A stretch of 7,795 bases of DNA from DASRHK01 sp035650495 (GTDB taxonomy: Bacteria; Pseudomonadota; Gammaproteobacteria; Nevskiales; Nevskiaceae): positions 1 through 7,795 of the forward strand of contig DASRHK010000013.1 of NCBI GenBank assembly GCA_035650495.1. The letters run 5' to 3'. Shown piece by piece: positions 6,464-7,795 of this stretch. A program made the position numbers and the translations under genes. Under the pieces are notes generated by a model. That model was not told the DNA's origin, did not search any database, and saw only the letters and a program-made list of their open reading frames with translations. Every line of letters begins with the position of its first letter. The first letter of the stretch is position 1.

Positions 6464-7795
6464 GCAGGAACAGCCGATCCAGCTCCGTCATCGGCACCTG
6501 CACCCAGGTCGGACGACCGTGATTGCACTGCCCCGAGAGCTCGGTGCGCTCCATGTCGCGCAGCAGCGCTTCCATCTCCGCGAGCGTGAGCTTGCGATGC
6601 GCCTTGATCGCGGCCTTGCACGCCATCTCCGCAAGGACGCGGCTCTGCGCGTCGCGGATCTCCGCGAAGTGTCCGCGTGCGGGACTGTCGGTCTCGCGGC
6701 CGAGCAATTCGTGGACGAGAACGGTCGCATCGCCGGACGGCAGCAGCGTCGGCACCGTCCGGATCGCGAGCGTCTTCGGCCCGATCCGCTCGAGCTCGAG
6801 CCCCAGCTTGGCGAACTCGGCGCTGCGTTGCTCGGCGAGCTCGGCTTCGTCCTCTTCGACGTTGAGCGTGATCGGCACCAGCAAGGCCTGCCCCGCGATG
6901 CCGCCATCGGCCATCTGCTGCTTGAAGCGCTCGTAGATCACACGCTCGTGCGCGGCGTGCATGTCCACGAGCACGAGGCCGTGACGGTTCTGCGCGAGGA
7001 TGTAGATGCCCTGCAGCTGCCCGAGCGCATGCCCGAGCGGCGCGTCTTCGAGTGATGGAGCAATCTCTTCACGTTGCTCCGGTCGCGCTTGCAGCGCTGC
7101 CCATGCGCTGCGCTCCAGGTCGATCGGCTCGCGCGCCGCCATCGGCGACGAGCGCGGCACTTCGTAGCGCAGTACGCGCTGGGGCTCCGGCTGCGTCGCG
7201 TCGCTCGGCGCGAGCGACACCTGATGATGGACCTCGGGCGCCGGCTGCACGCTGCGGATCGCGCGATGCACCGCGCCGAACAGGAAGTCGTGCACGCGCG
7301 TGGAATCGCGGAAGCGCACTTCGGCCTTGCCCGGATGCACGTTGACGTCGACCGCCGCCGCGTCGAGCTCGAGATACAAGACGTACGCCGGATAGCGCGA
7401 GCTGTGCAGCACGTCGGCATACGCGCGGCGCATCGCGTACGCGAGCAGCTTGTCGCGCACCGCGCGGCCGTTGACATAGAAGTTCTGCAGATCGGGCTGC
7501 GCGCGCGAGAAGCTCGGCAGCGCGAGCCAGCCGCGCAGCTTGAGATCGCCGCGGCTCTCCTCGATGTAGAGCGCGCTCTCCATGAACTCCTCGCCGCACA
7601 ACGCGGCGACGCGCTTCTCGCGCTCAGCGTCGTCGCCGGCGGCGCGGCAATCGAACACGCTGCGATTCTGGTGCCTGAGCCGGAAGCCGACGTCGAAGCG
7701 CGACAGCGCGAGCCGGCGCACGAGCTGGTCGGCGTGACGGAATTCGGTTCCCTCCGCGCGCATGAACTTGCGTCGCGCCGGCGTGTTGAAGAACA
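6453..7795 (-). CDS. mutL: DNA mismatch repair protein MutL, endonuclease type, lacking its N-terminus (5' end cut by window edge)
   Basis: MutL links MutS mismatch recognition to strand incision and excision. About 447 codons are visible; the frame runs to the right edge, so the first roughly 140-150 residues (most of the GHKL ATPase motifs) lie outside. The visible part begins in the conserved FFNTPARRKF (7764-7795). The transducer domain follows, with QNFYVNGRAVRDKL (about 7449-7490) and DVNVHPGKAEVRFRDS (about 7305-7350), then a Pro/Glu/Ala-rich linker (about 7030-7250) and the C-terminal dimerisation domain. That domain has DMHAAHERVIYE (6930-6965), fitting the endonuclease motif DQHA(X)2E(X)4E. 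It also has QALLVP (6873-6890), resembling the sliding-clamp site QEMIVP of Bacillus MutL, plus ACK (6615-6623), CNHGRP (6510-6527) and terminal FLRGR. E. coli MutL lacks this set. The end overlaps miaA by 11 nt. Confidence 0.98.
   Translation of the reverse strand, partial: FFNTPARRKFMRAEGTEFRHADQLVRRLALSRFDVGFRLRHQNRSVFDCRAAGDDAEREKRVAALCGEEFMESALYIEESRGDLKLRGWLALPSFSRAQPDLQNFYVNGRAVRDKLLAYAMRRAYADVLHSSRYPAYVLYLELDAAAVDVNVHPGKAEVRFRDSTRVHDFLFGAVHRAIRSVQPAPEVHHQVSLAPSDATQPEPQRVLRYEVPRSSPMAAREPIDLERSAWAALQARPEQREEIAPSLEDAPLGHALGQLQGIYILAQNRHGLVLVDMHAAHERVIYERFKQQMADGGIAGQALLVPITLNVEEDEAELAEQRSAEFAKLGLELERIGPKTLAIRTVPTLLPSGDATVLVHELLGRETDSPARGHFAEIRDAQSRVLAEMACKAAIKAHRKLTLAEMEALLRDMERTELSGQCNHGRPTWVQVPMTELDRLFLRGR

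Noticed and set aside
1..7795. Mobile element, CRISPR, toxin-antitoxin or other accessory system
   Set aside because: All coding space is filled by conserved housekeeping genes in conserved order. No repeats, integrase, transposase or foreign-looking composition was seen.

Overview
The window is a GC-rich, gene-dense bacterial chromosomal segment with every gene on the minus strand. Read in transcription order (high to low coordinate), the layout is: the C-terminal part of mutL (cut by the window's right edge), miaA, hfq, hflX, hflK, hflC, a small DUF2065 membrane protein gene, hisZ, and the N-terminal part of purA (cut by the left edge). This is the conserved gammaproteobacterial 'hfq superoperon'. 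As I recall it, the order matches Pseudomonas and related GC-rich Gammaproteobacteria, including hisZ and DUF2065 between hflC and purA. In Betaproteobacteria hfq-hflX-hflK-hflC-hisZ-purA also occurs, but mutL-miaA usually lies elsewhere, so a GC-rich gammaproteobacterium (Pseudomonas-, Xanthomonas- or Nevskia/Steroidobacter-like) is the best guess. That placement is inference.

Packing is very tight. mutL/miaA overlap by 11 nt, hflK/hflC by 4 nt (ATGA) and DUF2065/hisZ by 4 nt (ATGA). The hisZ stop codon directly abuts the purA start. Gaps are 9 nt (hflC to DUF2065) and 19 nt (hflX to hflK). The only non-coding stretches of any size are the 54 nt between miaA and hfq and the 55 nt between hfq and hflX. 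The first holds a good Shine-Dalgarno and a possible extended -10 promoter element. The second holds a GC-rich hairpin. No stretch above 300 nt lacks a gene. There are no RNA genes, mobile elements, CRISPR arrays or large repeats that I can see.

Functionally the cluster joins DNA mismatch repair (MutL), tRNA A37 prenylation (MiaA), sRNA-based post-transcriptional regulation (Hfq), ribosome rescue/stress GTPase activity (HflX), control of the membrane protease FtsH (HflK/HflC), regulation of histidine biosynthesis (HisZ) and AMP synthesis (PurA). The MutL fragment carries the complete endonuclease motif set, pointing to methyl-independent (MutH-less) mismatch repair. I see no undescribed system. 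The points worth a second look are modest: the short HisZ, the basic HflX tail, the short acidic Hfq tail, and the hfq-hflX hairpin.
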